NCBI GenBank assembly: GCA_947039395.1 | Contig: CAMQYS010000017.1 | Coordinates: 1 to 39,814 of the forward strand | DNA length: 39,814 nucleotides | Direction of reading: 5' to 3' | Origin: an uncultured Deferribacteraceae bacterium | Lineage (GTDB): Bacteria > Chrysiogenota > Deferribacteres > Deferribacterales > Mucispirillaceae | Shown here: positions 8,677 to 18,174 of the stretch, piece by piece | How the letters are laid out: every line of letters begins with the position of its first letter | Position numbering within the stretch: position 1 is the first letter of the stretch | Notes under the pieces: model-generated | What the model saw: the letters and a program-made list of their open reading frames with translations, nothing else | Databases searched by the model: none | Told to the model about the DNA's origin: nothing | Position numbers and translations under genes: made by a program

Positions 8677-11421
8677 ATGAAACTAAAATCGTTATTATTA
8701 TTTTTAGTTTTTGGTGTATTTGTTTCTTGTCAGAGTGATGAGATAGGTTCAAATAGTTATCCAGCTAAGATTGGATTTTATGATTACGATATGAGTGGTA
8801 ATCATCGTGATACAGGTAATAACTTATCATCGGGTGATTTAACTGGTAGAGTACAATTTGGACAAACTCATACGGTTGAGCCTAAAGGTAACGCAGAGTT
8901 ATTTTTGCCAGATATAATATCTGAACGAGAAGCACTTCTTATATTTATGCCAACAGATGATATAGCATCATCAATAAATGATATAAGTGTTGAGATTATT
9001 TTAGATGGAACAGTTAAGACTACATTGCAATTAAGCTCACCGATAGATATTCCTAAGTCAGATAATTTTGTTAAAACAGATCATGAGATTGTATACTCTA
9101 CAAAAGCGTGGACAACGGAGATTTCATGGCAGTATATGAAGAAGGGTTTAGAGTTAAGGTTTATATCTAATAAAGATGATGTATTAGAGAAAGAGGGTAC
9201 GCTTTCAGCAAACGATATAGAGTTTGCTGCACCATCGTTAGGTGTATTTACATTTATAAGACTCGGAATGTTATCAGAATATAGATCAAGTGGTAGCGGG
9301 TATATGTTGGATAGTCCCGGTAAAGCTATGGCAGATTACTTTCAAACTGCACCGTTTGCACAGATCGTGAATGCAAAATATGATAATATAAGTTTAAGTA
9401 AAGTAATGTTGGCTAATGGAACGATATATGATTTAGCCTCTTCACAGATGAGAGATAGATTTAGTAGAAGTATAGGTAGTGTTTATGCAGGAGATATGAG
9501 AGGAAATGTTGCAAAATCTCAAATTAGTGTTGGAATAAATCTTGCTAATTTTGGATATCCAAGTTGGGATATGTCGCAATCTTATCCGAAACATCATTAT
9601 TATATGACTACTCATTTAGCACAAGGTAGGTATCAACATACAGCTAATGGAAAATTAGTTGATTTACCTGCTGATAATGATTGGAATTCTGAGGATTATT
9701 CATCAGTTATTGCACACGGATTAAGTGGTGGTAACGGTATCGGTACATTATTGAGTACAACAGGTAATGAGTTTAGTCATGAAGTTGGACACGCTTACGG
9801 TTTAGGACATTTTGTAAAACCAAATAATAAACCAGCTTTTTGGACACATCACCATGCAGATAGCGGTTGGGGATACGATGTTTACAATAAGATGTTTAAA
9901 GGTAATCTATTATGGAATACTAAAGCAGATCAAGTTAAAGCTGATAACAATTTTATCGGCAAATATAACTATACTCCAGATACTATGTCGGGAGGATACG
10001 GTTCAAGTAAAATTTCTGTATACACTCGTTTAACAGGTTATACATTGATGAAAGCACAACAGTATGTTACAGCGCTTAGTCCGACTATAGTACCTAAATT
10101 ATACGGTGGAGTTGATGAGAATAAATCAAGTACAGGATTTTTAAAATGGGATAAAGAGAAGAGAGAGATGATAGAGTATCCTGCTCCAAAATGGCCAGAG
10201 ATATATAATGTAGTTCATGATACACCTTTTAATCCTTATAGGATCGGTGTTCCAGTTATAACATTGCTAGGTGCTTATATACCTGATGATCTTACTAACC
10301 CTGAAAGTAAAGCTGTTTTATATCCAGCCTTTAGAGGTAACTACGGAAATGTATATAATTTTCCTGCACCAGATAAAAGAGAGAAAGCATGTTGGGTAGA
10401 GGTTAAGTATGAAGATGGCACTAAAAAAGAGATAGTTATCGCACCAACTATGCATAAGGCAAATGTGATTGCAAATCAGTTACATATTAATATTGAAATG
10501 GCTCTAAAGCCTAACAAAGCAACTATATATTGTAAAGAAGCAGGGGGAGGAGCAGTTAAATTAGGTAATCATATAGATATAGCTACAAATCTTCCAGCTA
10601 TGGATCCTGCTGTAATTATAGGAAAAGAAGCTGGCTATGAGGCTGCGTATAAAGAAGATATTAAGTGGCTTAATCAAGTACTACCAAAGTACGATGACAC
10701 AAAACTATTTATACCGTTATTAACAGATGCAGAGTCTACTGCTTTATTAAGAGTTAAGGATAGGCTTAGTAATTTAAACTCATCTGCTAAAAAGGTTGCT
10801 GATCAACATATAAAACTTTTAAATGAACGTGATACTGTTATAGATTTTATAGATTTAAATAGTTTAAAATTATCGTCAAACGATACTGATAGTAAGAACG
10901 CACTGTTAAAACTTTTAGTTGATAAGGGGTTTATTACAAACGGTTCTACTCCTTCTATTGATAGAAATTATATTACTAAATTAAAAGAGGGAGGTAATAG
11001 GTGTATAGATTCAGAGTTTCCAACCACCACACCTATGTGTGTTGATAATAAAAGTAGTCAAGAGTGGATAATAGATGGTGTTGGTAAGATACACTCTGCA
11101 ACATCTCCAAATTTATGTTTATACGATGGTAGATCGTATCTTTCTGTAGTTAATTGTGATGATATGATACAATCTTCTACACAACATTGGGTTCTTGATA
11201 ATCAAGCAGAGAATAAATATCGTATTAAGGGTAGTTTAGAATATTGGAGATGTATTGACTACGCTTCTAGTTTAGGAAAATTTATAACTTATAACTGCCA
11301 TACAGGTGGAAATCAGCGGTTTGAAATTATAACTAAAGCTGAAACAACTGGCTGGAATAATAAGTTACTAACTATTATCCCTAGTAAAGAGTTGAAAATT
11401 ATATATGATCTTTTTAAGTAA
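8677..11421 (+). CDS. StcE-like M66 mucin metallopeptidase lipoprotein with C-terminal ricin-type lectin
   Basis: A 914-residue secreted protease predicted to cut mucin-type O-glycoproteins. The N-terminus MKLKSLLLFLVFGVFVSC is a lipoprotein signal (Cys18), so the enzyme is probably tethered to a membrane. Residues ~50-330 match the StcE/TagA region (VQFGQTHTVEP, EALLIFMP). The metzincin zinc site NEFSHEVGHAYGLGH has His368, Glu369, His372 and His378; YTPDTMSGG (Met437) is a plausible Met-turn. Residues ~760-900 form a ricin B-type beta-trefoil with CIDSEF, NLCLYDG, QEW, QHW and RCIDYA blocks, likely binding sugars. The HExxHxxGxxH motif separates it from M60 enhancin-like mucinases. It is a single gene with an AAAGGAAG ribosome site and its own terminator. 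Substrate is inferred from family. Confidence 0.9.
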   Translation: MKLKSLLLFLVFGVFVSCQSDEIGSNSYPAKIGFYDYDMSGNHRDTGNNLSSGDLTGRVQFGQTHTVEPKGNAELFLPDIISEREALLIFMPTDDIASSINDISVEIILDGTVKTTLQLSSPIDIPKSDNFVKTDHEIVYSTKAWTTEISWQYMKKGLELRFISNKDDVLEKEGTLSANDIEFAAPSLGVFTFIRLGMLSEYRSSGSGYMLDSPGKAMADYFQTAPFAQIVNAKYDNISLSKVMLANGTIYDLASSQMRDRFSRSIGSVYAGDMRGNVAKSQISVGINLANFGYPSWDMSQSYPKHHYYMTTHLAQGRYQHTANGKLVDLPADNDWNSEDYSSVIAHGLSGGNGIGTLLSTTGNEFSHEVGHAYGLGHFVKPNNKPAFWTHHHADSGWGYDVYNKMFKGNLLWNTKADQVKADNNFIGKYNYTPDTMSGGYGSSKISVYTRLTGYTLMKAQQYVTALSPTIVPKLYGGVDENKSSTGFLKWDKEKREMIEYPAPKWPEIYNVVHDTPFNPYRIGVPVITLLGAYIPDDLTNPESKAVLYPAFRGNYGNVYNFPAPDKREKACWVEVKYEDGTKKEIVIAPTMHKANVIANQLHINIEMALKPNKATIYCKEAGGGAVKLGNHIDIATNLPAMDPAVIIGKEAGYEAAYKEDIKWLNQVLPKYDDTKLFIPLLTDAESTALLRVKDRLSNLNSSAKKVADQHIKLLNERDTVIDFIDLNSLKLSSNDTDSKNALLKLLVDKGFITNGSTPSIDRNYITKLKEGGNRCIDSEFPTTTPMCVDNKSSQEWIIDGVGKIHSATSPNLCLYDGRSYLSVVNCDDMIQSSTQHWVLDNQAENKYRIKGSLEYWRCIDYASSLGKFITYNCHTGGNQRFEIITKAETTGWNNKLLTIIPSKELKIIYDLFK

Positions 11422-11450
11422 AGATTATGCTTAATTAATTATAATAAAAA

Positions 11451-11484
11451 AAAGGAGCAAGGGTTGTTAGACTATTGCTCCTTT
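11451..11484 (+). terminator. Terminator after the M66 peptidase
   Basis: AAAGGAGCAA (11451-11460) pairs with TTGCTCCTTT (11475-11484) around a 14-base loop. It is preceded by an A-run and followed by TTTAATTA. It closes the peptidase transcript and could also act, more weakly, on the opposing strand. Confidence 0.8.
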
Positions 11485-11610
11485 AATTATATTATTTTAG
11501 TGATTGATTGCGAGTAAGTTATAAACTATTAAGTGCAGTACATATTATAGAACATTTAAGATATTATATCGTATCACACAGTATCATACATCACAGATAT
11601 TATAGATTAT

Positions 11611-12390
11611 TTATTTAAAAATATTATTTCTATTAATAGCGTTAATACTTCTCTGTTGCGTTGGAGTAACCATTATATGTTGTACATTAACTCTTTCAGG
11701 CAGGCTTGCAACATAGAAAATTATATCAGCTATATCATCAGCTGTAAGGGTATCTATTCCGTTATATACAGAGTTGGCTCTATCTTTATCTCCACCAAAA
11801 CGTACTGTAGAGAACTCTGTATCTACCATTCCAGGATGAACAGCTGTAACACGAATTTTAGTATCAACTAAATCTAAATTAATAGCATCGCTGATAGCTC
11901 TTACAGCAAACTTAGTAGCATTATAAACTGATCCACCAGTGTATGGTTGATAAGCTGCTATGCTACCTAGATTTATAATATGCCCTTTATCAACTTTAAC
12001 CATCATTTCAACGACTAATCTTGTTATATATAGAAGCCCTTTAATGTTTGTATCTATCATCTCTTCCCAGTCATCAATAGAGGCATCTTGTATTTTATCT
12101 AATCCTCTTGATAATCCAGCGTTATTGACTAGCAGATCAGGAGTTATATTTTTAGATTTTATTTCATCAACAAATTTAAGAACTTCACTTTTAAGTTTAA
12201 TATCAAACGCGTAGTAGATAACTTCTACGTTATAATCTTTTTGAAGTTTATCTGCTAACTCCTTTAATTTATCCTCACGTCTTCCAGTAATAATTATATT
12301 ATCACCATTTTTTGCAAACATTTCAGCCGTTGAATAACCGATACCAGCTGTTGCACCTGTTACTAATATCCATCTTTTAGTAGAACTCAT
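11611..12390 (-). CDS. Short-chain dehydrogenase, YdfG-like NADP-dependent 3-hydroxy acid/serine dehydrogenase
   Basis: A classical SDR of 259 residues in the cytoplasm. The Rossmann glycine motif is TGATAGIG (residues 11-18) with GRR at about 36-38, which favours NADP. NNAG is at 89-92 and the catalytic Ser143-Tyr156-Lys160 lies in LGSIAAYQPYTGGSVYNATK. The tail EDxxNVQHIMVTPTQQ resembles YdfG, which oxidises L-serine, L-allo-threonine and 3-hydroxy acids. Exact substrate is uncertain. An AAGGAG site precedes the ATG. It lies 91 bases downstream of glgA on the same strand and may be cotranscribed, with no clear functional link. Confidence 0.88.
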   Translation of the reverse strand: MSSTKRWILVTGATAGIGYSTAEMFAKNGDNIIITGRREDKLKELADKLQKDYNVEVIYYAFDIKLKSEVLKFVDEIKSKNITPDLLVNNAGLSRGLDKIQDASIDDWEEMIDTNIKGLLYITRLVVEMMVKVDKGHIINLGSIAAYQPYTGGSVYNATKFAVRAISDAINLDLVDTKIRVTAVHPGMVDTEFSTVRFGGDKDRANSVYNGIDTLTADDIADIIFYVASLPERVNVQHIMVTPTQQRSINAINRNNIFK

Positions 12391-12481
12391 ACTAACTCCT
12401 TTTATACGATATTTTATAAACTAAACAAATTAAATTTTAAATTTAAATCAAGTTACCTATCAAATAATTGCAATTTATATT

Positions 12482-13945
12482 TTATTTGAATATCGATTTA
12501 TATAACTCTAAATACTCTTCTATCGGTTTCTCCCATGAGAAATCCTTAGACATAGCTGCTTTAATCATTTTATCTATATGCTTAGGACGATCAAAATATG
12601 TTGATATCGCCCAACCGATCGTGTTATATAAAGCCTGTGCTGATATATCATAAAACTTGAATCCAGTACCAGTACCAGTGACTTCATCGTATTGATCAAC
12701 TGTATCTTCTAATCCACCAGTTGCACGAACGATCGGAAGAGTACCGTAGGCTTGACTATACATCTGATTTAAGCCACAAGGTTCATATAATGAAGGCATC
12801 AGAAAGAAATCAGACCCAGCTTCAATAAGATGTGCTTTCTCTTCATTGTATCCGATGAACGCTCCTATCTTTCCAGAGTATCTAGCAGGTAGACCTCCAA
12901 AATACCATTGAGCATCTTCATCACCTGAACCTAAAATTATAAACTGTGCTTCCATAGTATTTACAGCGTGTTCAACTGCTCCTGCTAATAATCCTAAACC
13001 TTTCTGTTCTGCAAACCTACCTATAAATGAGAGTAGTGGAATGTTCGGATTTACCTCTAAATCAAACATAAGTTGCAACTGTTTCTTTAAGGCTTTTTTA
13101 CCTACCTTATATGTTTTTATATCGAAATTTTTAGATATTAATTTATCTTTAGTAGGGTTCCAAATATCTGTATCAATACCGTTTATAATACCTACAAGAT
13201 CACCTTTTCTATCATCTAGTTTACCGTGTAAACCGTTAGAGCCTATAGGTCCTAAAATTTCATGAGCGTAGGTTGGAGATACAGTTGTGATTTTATCAGC
13301 GTACGATATCCCACCCTTTAAAAAGTTTATTCCACCAAAGGATTCAAATGTTCCTGCGTGGAAGTCATGATCTTTTATCCCAGCATAACCTACAGCATCT
13401 GATGAGAACGATCCTTGATAACCGATATTATGGATAGTTAAAACGGATTTAGTTTTTGCAAAAAATGGATCGTTATCAGTTTTAAGATAGTAAGGTATAA
13501 GTGATGTTTGCCAATCATTTACATGAATAATATCTGGTTTAAATTTCAAGTCTTTTGCGATCTGTAATGTTGCTCTTGATAGCAATGCAAAACGAAATGG
13601 GTTATCTATAAACTCACCTATATGATCGTTGTATATCCCATCTCTATTAAAATATTTGTCAAACTCGATAAAATATGTATCAACTCCGTACGGTTCTTTA
13701 GTTGTGTATACAGAGTAAAACTCTTCACAAGTCCCCATGTGAGCACACGATAGATCAAACACTTTTTTAATCTTATATTTAGTACGATCAATTGATGAGT
13801 ATAGAGGCATAACAGATATAACTTGTACACCTAACTCTTTTAGATATTTTGCAAGAGCTGATGTAACATCTGCTAATCCACCTGTTTTTGCAAACGGTTC
13901 TATCTCACTTGCAACCATAATAACTTTCATCTTAGATGTATTCAT
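12482..13945 (-). CDS. glgA: Glycogen synthase (ADP-glucose type)
   Basis: A 487-residue GT5 glycosyltransferase that extends alpha-1,4-glucan from ADP-glucose. The N-terminal KTGGLADV motif (Lys20) binds ADP-glucose. The catalytic domain N-half ends near residue 255 at IINGIDTDIWNP, and the C-half holds FIGRFAEQKG and the signature PSLYEPCGLNQMYSQAYGT with downstream TGGLEDTV. Length is normal. The ATG has AGGAG nine bases upstream. No glgC, glgB or glgP is in the window, so the rest of glycogen metabolism must be elsewhere. Storage polysaccharide synthesis fits a host-associated bacterium with a fluctuating carbon supply; that is inference. Confidence 0.95.
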   Translation of the reverse strand: MNTSKMKVIMVASEIEPFAKTGGLADVTSALAKYLKELGVQVISVMPLYSSIDRTKYKIKKVFDLSCAHMGTCEEFYSVYTTKEPYGVDTYFIEFDKYFNRDGIYNDHIGEFIDNPFRFALLSRATLQIAKDLKFKPDIIHVNDWQTSLIPYYLKTDNDPFFAKTKSVLTIHNIGYQGSFSSDAVGYAGIKDHDFHAGTFESFGGINFLKGGISYADKITTVSPTYAHEILGPIGSNGLHGKLDDRKGDLVGIINGIDTDIWNPTKDKLISKNFDIKTYKVGKKALKKQLQLMFDLEVNPNIPLLSFIGRFAEQKGLGLLAGAVEHAVNTMEAQFIILGSGDEDAQWYFGGLPARYSGKIGAFIGYNEEKAHLIEAGSDFFLMPSLYEPCGLNQMYSQAYGTLPIVRATGGLEDTVDQYDEVTGTGTGFKFYDISAQALYNTIGWAISTYFDRPKHIDKMIKAAMSKDFSWEKPIEEYLELYKSIFK

Positions 13946-14073
13946 ATTAATCTCCTAGTATCGTTATTATAACTAAATTCAAACCTCAAAATAGTATTAT
14001 AATTAAGAGTATCATAATTAACTATCTACTGCAATAAACAGAATATTAAATAGGAATATATAAGTTTGAAAAC

Positions 14074-14144
14074 AGTTGACTATTATACAAAAGAGATATA
14101 GACTGAAATATCACTTTAATCAACAGGTTATAATAAGAATCAAT
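14074..14144 (+). promoter_or_regulatory. Conserved leader/promoter of the first tandem MATE gene
   Basis: TTGACT (14076-14081) is followed after 15 bases by TATAGA (14097-14102). The same TTGAtT-N15-TATAGA spacing recurs before the second MATE gene. About 70 bases ending in ATCAAT-ATG align with the other leader at most positions. A 15-base spacer is short for a sigma-70 promoter, so this is only a candidate. Neither leader has a clear Shine-Dalgarno sequence. Confidence 0.4.
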
Positions 14145-15515
14145 ATGAATAGTTCAAATTTAGAAGTTGTTTCAGGCAATACACTCACAATATTTATCAA
14201 ATATGTATCTCTCAATGTTTTAAGTTTAATTGCTATGACATCATCAGGTTTTGTTGATGCTTATTTTGTGGCAAACTATATCGGCAACGGAGAAAATGAA
14301 GGTCAATTAGCACTTGCTAGTATAAATATATTTCTACCAGTTTTCTCATTAAGTTTTGCTTTTTCAATAATGCTTACCATTGGTTCAGCTGTAAGAGCTG
14401 GTAAATATATCGGTGAGAATAAAAGTTATGAAGCTAACCAAACATTTACTTCATCAATTATTCTTATAGCTGTATTAATGATTATTTTCTCAACACTCTG
14501 TATCATATTTAATGAGCCTGTTGCAAGATTTTTAGGTAGTAGTGATACACTTCTTCCATACGTTACAACTTATTTAAAAACGTTTATGCCGTTTGTCATC
14601 TTTCCAACACTTAATTATGCTTTTACTGTGTATGCACGAGTTGATGGTAAACCGTTTCTTGCAGTATCCACTATTGTTGCATCTTTTATGCTTAATATTA
14701 TTTTAAACTATCTGTTTATTATTGTGTTTGATATGGGGTTAAGAGGAGCAGCCCTTGCAACAGGATTATCATCTGTTCCTTCTACAATTTTTTTATTGAT
14801 CTATTTTCTGTCAAAGTATAGTACGATAAGTTTTGTGTTAAAGTTTGAATCATTTAAAAAAGTTGCTCTATCAACATATAATGGATTGTCAGAGTTTATA
14901 TCTGAATCATCATTAGGGCTTGTAACTTTTATCTTTAACATAATAATGATGAAGTTCGCAAAAGAAGCAGGTGTATCTGCCTTTACAACAATAAACTATT
15001 TAACGTGGGCAGCAGGAATGATAGCTTACGGAATAGGGGATGCACTTGTGCCACTTATATCAATCAACTTAGGTAGTAAGAAGATGAAAAGAATTAAAAA
15101 GTTTTTAATATATGCGATGGTATCATCATTAACAGTTGGCTTAATTATATTTACATCAACGATATTTTTCGGTGAAGATATGGTAGCAGTTTTCTTAAAG
15201 GATAGATCATCAGAAGCGTTTCTTGTATCAATGGAGTTTATGAAATATGTTAAATGGTCGTTCTTGTTTATAGCACCAGCTATTATTTTATCCGCCTATT
15301 TTACAGCTATGCAGAAACCATCATTATCACTTGTGATCGCTCTTTCAAGAGGGGCAGTGTTACCGATATTTTTCGTACTTGTGCTACCACTATTTTTAGG
15401 TAATACAGGGATATATATATCATTAACGGTATCAAATGTTTTAGGAACGATGTTTGCAATATATCTATTTATGCTTAATAAGAGACACTCTTCTAAGATT
15501 AAATGTAGTGAGTAA
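14145..15515 (+). CDS. MATE-family efflux transporter, copy 1
   Basis: A 456-residue inner-membrane antiporter with twelve predicted helices in two six-helix halves, of the NorM/DinF-like MATE superfamily. It exports cationic or aromatic compounds using H+ or Na+. Start set at ATG 14145 (MNSSNLEVVSGNTL) rather than the upstream TTG at 14076, because the neighbouring paralogue begins with the same MDSSNLEVVSGNTL and homology in the upstream DNA is leader-like. Motifs include SSGFVDAYFVANYIG, RVDGKPFLAV in loop 4-5 and YGIGDALVPLISINLG in the second half. It is followed 151 bases later by copy 2, and the two proteins are alike along the whole length, indicating a tandem duplication. Substrate unknown. 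Confidence 0.9.
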   Translation: MNSSNLEVVSGNTLTIFIKYVSLNVLSLIAMTSSGFVDAYFVANYIGNGENEGQLALASINIFLPVFSLSFAFSIMLTIGSAVRAGKYIGENKSYEANQTFTSSIILIAVLMIIFSTLCIIFNEPVARFLGSSDTLLPYVTTYLKTFMPFVIFPTLNYAFTVYARVDGKPFLAVSTIVASFMLNIILNYLFIIVFDMGLRGAALATGLSSVPSTIFLLIYFLSKYSTISFVLKFESFKKVALSTYNGLSEFISESSLGLVTFIFNIIMMKFAKEAGVSAFTTINYLTWAAGMIAYGIGDALVPLISINLGSKKMKRIKKFLIYAMVSSLTVGLIIFTSTIFFGEDMVAVFLKDRSSEAFLVSMEFMKYVKWSFLFIAPAIILSAYFTAMQKPSLSLVIALSRGAVLPIFFVLVLPLFLGNTGIYISLTVSNVLGTMFAIYLFMLNKRHSSKIKCSE

Positions 15516-15597
15516 TTACAAGTTCTTTAATAACAACATTTATAATTAGTGACTTCCTTGATAAGTAAAAATATAACAATAAATATAATGTCATAGT

Positions 15598-15666
15598 GGT
15601 TGATTATTGCATGAAAGCAATATAGACTCAAAAATCTTTTAACTCATAGGTTGTAAAATAATCAAT
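15598..15666 (+). promoter_or_regulatory. Conserved leader/promoter of the second tandem MATE gene
   Basis: This segment repeats the arrangement before copy 1: TTGATT (15600-15605), 15 bases, TATAGA, then an AGGTTGTAAAATAATCAAT run into the ATG. Retention of the leader while spacing to the preceding stop differs suggests that it was duplicated with the gene and may be functional. Confidence 0.4.
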
Positions 15667-17037
15667 ATGGATAGTTCAAATTTAGAGGTTGTATCAGGCA
15701 ACACACTCAAAGTTTTTATCAAATATGTATCGTTAAATGTTTTTAGTTTATTGGCTGTAACATCATCAGGTTTTATTGATGCATATTTTGTATCTAACTA
15801 TATAGATAACGGTGGTAATGAGGGTCAGTTAGCACTTGCATCTATTAATATTTTTATGCCAGTTTTCGCAATAATTCACGCATTTTCAATTATGCTTACG
15901 ATAGGATCGGCTGTAAGGGCTGGTAAGTATATCGGTGAGAATAGAAATTATGAAGCTAATCAGACATTTACTTCGTCTGTTGTTTTGATATCTGTATTGA
16001 TGATTATTTTTTCGATATTTTCAGTTGTGTTTGATGAAGAGGTTGCGAGATTTTTAGGTAGTAGCGATAAACTTCTACCGTACGTTACAACATATTTAAA
16101 TACATTTATGCCTTTTATAATATCTCCAGCACTCAATTTTGCTTTTACAGCGTATGCAAGGGTTGATGGTAGACCATTTCTTGCAGTGTATACTATGGTT
16201 GTATCATTCTTTATTAATATAGCATTGAACTATATATTTATCATCACACTTGATATGGGTATAAAAGGTGCAGCTCTTGCAACAGGGTTATCAACTGTTC
16301 CATCGACTGTTTTTCTCCTATTTTATTTTATATCAAAATATAGCAGTATAAGTTTTGTTGCTAAGTTTGAGTCAGCTAGAAGATTAGGCAGATCAACATA
16401 TAACGGATTTTCAGAGTTTATATCAGGAGCATCGGTTGGACTTGTAGTATTTATATTTAATTTAATAATGATGAAATATGCAAAAGAGGCTGGAGTTTCA
16501 GCGTTCACAATAATACATTATCTTCTGTGGGGCACAAGTATGATTGCTTACGGAATAGGTGATGCACTTGTTCCACTTGTATCAATTAATTTAGGTGCAA
16601 GAAGATTTAAAAGAATTAAAAAGTTTTTAACTTATGCAGTTATATTGTCAATCGCTGTGAGCGTGTTGACATTTTTATCGACGATATTTTTCGGCGATGA
16701 TATGATAATAATTTTCTTAAAAGATAGATCATCAGAAGCGTTTATTGTATCTATGGAGTTTATGAAATATGTAAGATGGTCGTTCTTATTTATAGCTCCA
16801 GCGATTATTTTATCGGCATACTTTACAGCTATGCAGAAACCAACATTGTCGTTAATTGTGGCACTATCACGAGGTGTAGTTTTGCCGATATTTTTTGTAT
16901 TGGTGCTACCGTTATTTATGGGAGAGATAGGGGTTTATATATCTTTAACAGTATCTAATATTTTAGCAACGATAATTGCTGTATACCTATTTTATTTGAA
17001 TAAGAAATACTCATCAAATGTTAAATCTAACGATTGA
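15667..17037 (+). CDS. MATE-family efflux transporter, copy 2
   Basis: A 456-residue twelve-helix MATE transporter, closely similar to the gene immediately upstream over its full length (same MxSSNLEVVSGNTL start, RVDGRPFLAV, YGIGDALVPLVSINLGA, MKYVRWSFLFIAPAIILSAYF). Differences are concentrated in helices, which may alter the compounds carried. It has its own copy of the conserved leader, so it may be transcribed separately as well as by read-through. No Shine-Dalgarno sequence is visible before the ATG. A weak hairpin (ATGAGA 17069-17074 / TCTCAT 17091-17096) after the stop may end transcription. Substrate unknown. Confidence 0.92.
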   Translation: MDSSNLEVVSGNTLKVFIKYVSLNVFSLLAVTSSGFIDAYFVSNYIDNGGNEGQLALASINIFMPVFAIIHAFSIMLTIGSAVRAGKYIGENRNYEANQTFTSSVVLISVLMIIFSIFSVVFDEEVARFLGSSDKLLPYVTTYLNTFMPFIISPALNFAFTAYARVDGRPFLAVYTMVVSFFINIALNYIFIITLDMGIKGAALATGLSTVPSTVFLLFYFISKYSSISFVAKFESARRLGRSTYNGFSEFISGASVGLVVFIFNLIMMKYAKEAGVSAFTIIHYLLWGTSMIAYGIGDALVPLVSINLGARRFKRIKKFLTYAVILSIAVSVLTFLSTIFFGDDMIIIFLKDRSSEAFIVSMEFMKYVRWSFLFIAPAIILSAYFTAMQKPTLSLIVALSRGVVLPIFFVLVLPLFMGEIGVYISLTVSNILATIIAVYLFYLNKKYSSNVKSND

Positions 17038-17101
17038 CTGTGATTGATTATATAGCTTAGCTTGATTTATGAGATTGCGTGATTTAGTTGTCTCATGAAT
17101 G

Positions 17102-17209
17102 CTATTTTTTACATTGATAATTAGAGATTTTTTCTGCAACTTCTTGCACTTTTAGAGGGTTATTTAAGTTGTTATATATAGCGTGAAGTATATTAATATA
17201 TTTTTGCAT
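17102..17209 (-). CDS. Small ORF, 35 residues, function unknown
   Basis: An ATG at 17209 is preceded by a strong AAGGAG at eight bases, better than many larger genes in the window. It opens a 35-codon frame starting MQKYINILHAIYNNLNNPLK and ending EVAEKISNYQCKK. It is basic, helical in character and without a membrane segment. The YxxLNxPLKVQEVAEK stretch resembles the first helices of a winged-helix DNA-binding domain, so it may be the stump of a regulator or a real small protein. It lies between the MATE pair (opposite strand) and a methyltransferase (same strand, upstream). Confidence 0.5.
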   Translation of the reverse strand: MQKYINILHAIYNNLNNPLKVQEVAEKISNYQCKK

Positions 17210-17329
17210 GTAAACCACTCCTTTTTATAAAATATATAATCTAAAATCTACCTAGTTGATATAAAATGTTAATGTGATTTATTAGGTTGTGTGATTTTGA
17301 TAATTACTTAACTAAAATATAATATTAAA

Positions 17330-17956
17330 TTAGTCACGTGGTTTTCTTCCAACGATCATACATTCAAAAAGCAATCCATCTTTTATTATTGATTGTTCAA
17401 CTATATCAAACTTATTTTCTTTTATAAAATTAGTGAATGTACTTGAAGTCCATTTATTATAAGTACGATACCCCAATCTATTCATAATGAACAACGCTAC
17501 TCTAGGTACTTTCATATTTTTTTCATATATAAATGTTGGTGCAAAAATTAAACCGTTCGGTTTTAATACTCTATATATTTCAGCAAGAGCTAGATCAGGG
17601 TTTGGCATAATATGTAAAGCGTTTGCTATAAGTACAGCGTCAAATGAATTTTCATTGTATGATAAATTTGTGGCATCTTCTACTGAGAATGAGATGTTTG
17701 TTATAGTGGATTGTTCTTTAGATTTTGATATCATTTTTTCAGAAAAATCTGTCGCATTCCATGATGCAACTTTATCTGCTAGCAAAGAACTTAGATATCC
17801 TGTACCACATGCAAGCTCTAAAACTGACATATTTTTATCTAAATATTTAGAAGTGATTGTACTAATTTCATTATACGCTAGAGTATTATTTCTCATAAAA
17901 AGTGTATATATTGAGGCAACTCTATCCCAGAATTTTTTATTTGCTTTATCTTTCAT
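17330..17956 (-). CDS. Class I SAM-dependent methyltransferase
   Basis: A 208-residue cytosolic methyltransferase of the UbiE/methyltransf_11 type. Motif I is VLELACGTGYLSSLL (about residues 45-59), motif II is SFDAVLIANALHIMPNP, and motif III is EIYRVLKPNGLIFAPT. The N-terminus KFWDRVASIYTLFM is typical of small-molecule methyltransferases. Only a weak AAGAGAT precedes the ATG. The acceptor cannot be told. It is separated by over 200 bases from the pseudaminic-acid operon and is probably not part of it. Confidence 0.85.
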   Translation of the reverse strand: MKDKANKKFWDRVASIYTLFMRNNTLAYNEISTITSKYLDKNMSVLELACGTGYLSSLLADKVASWNATDFSEKMISKSKEQSTITNISFSVEDATNLSYNENSFDAVLIANALHIMPNPDLALAEIYRVLKPNGLIFAPTFIYEKNMKVPRVALFIMNRLGYRTYNKWTSSTFTNFIKENKFDIVEQSIIKDGLLFECMIVGRKPRD

Positions 17957-18174
17957 AATTGTTTATCTCTTTTAAAAGTTAATTTGTCTAGTGAAACAGT
18001 TTTTCAGAAGTGTAAAATATCTGATCATAGTAGATGACTTTCAGTTAACTTTATTAAATGTACCGTAGCGAACCAATGATGTCAATGAAACATTACACAG
18101 TAATTTTATAATTTTAATTGATAGTGAGTTTTTAGTTTTAAGGATATGATCGCTATCTAATTTTATAAATAATA

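Noticed and set aside
8677-11421. M60 (enhancin/SslE-type) peptidase
   Set aside because: The zinc motif is the extended metzincin HExxHxxGxxH with StcE-like flanks, not the short gluzincin motif of M60.
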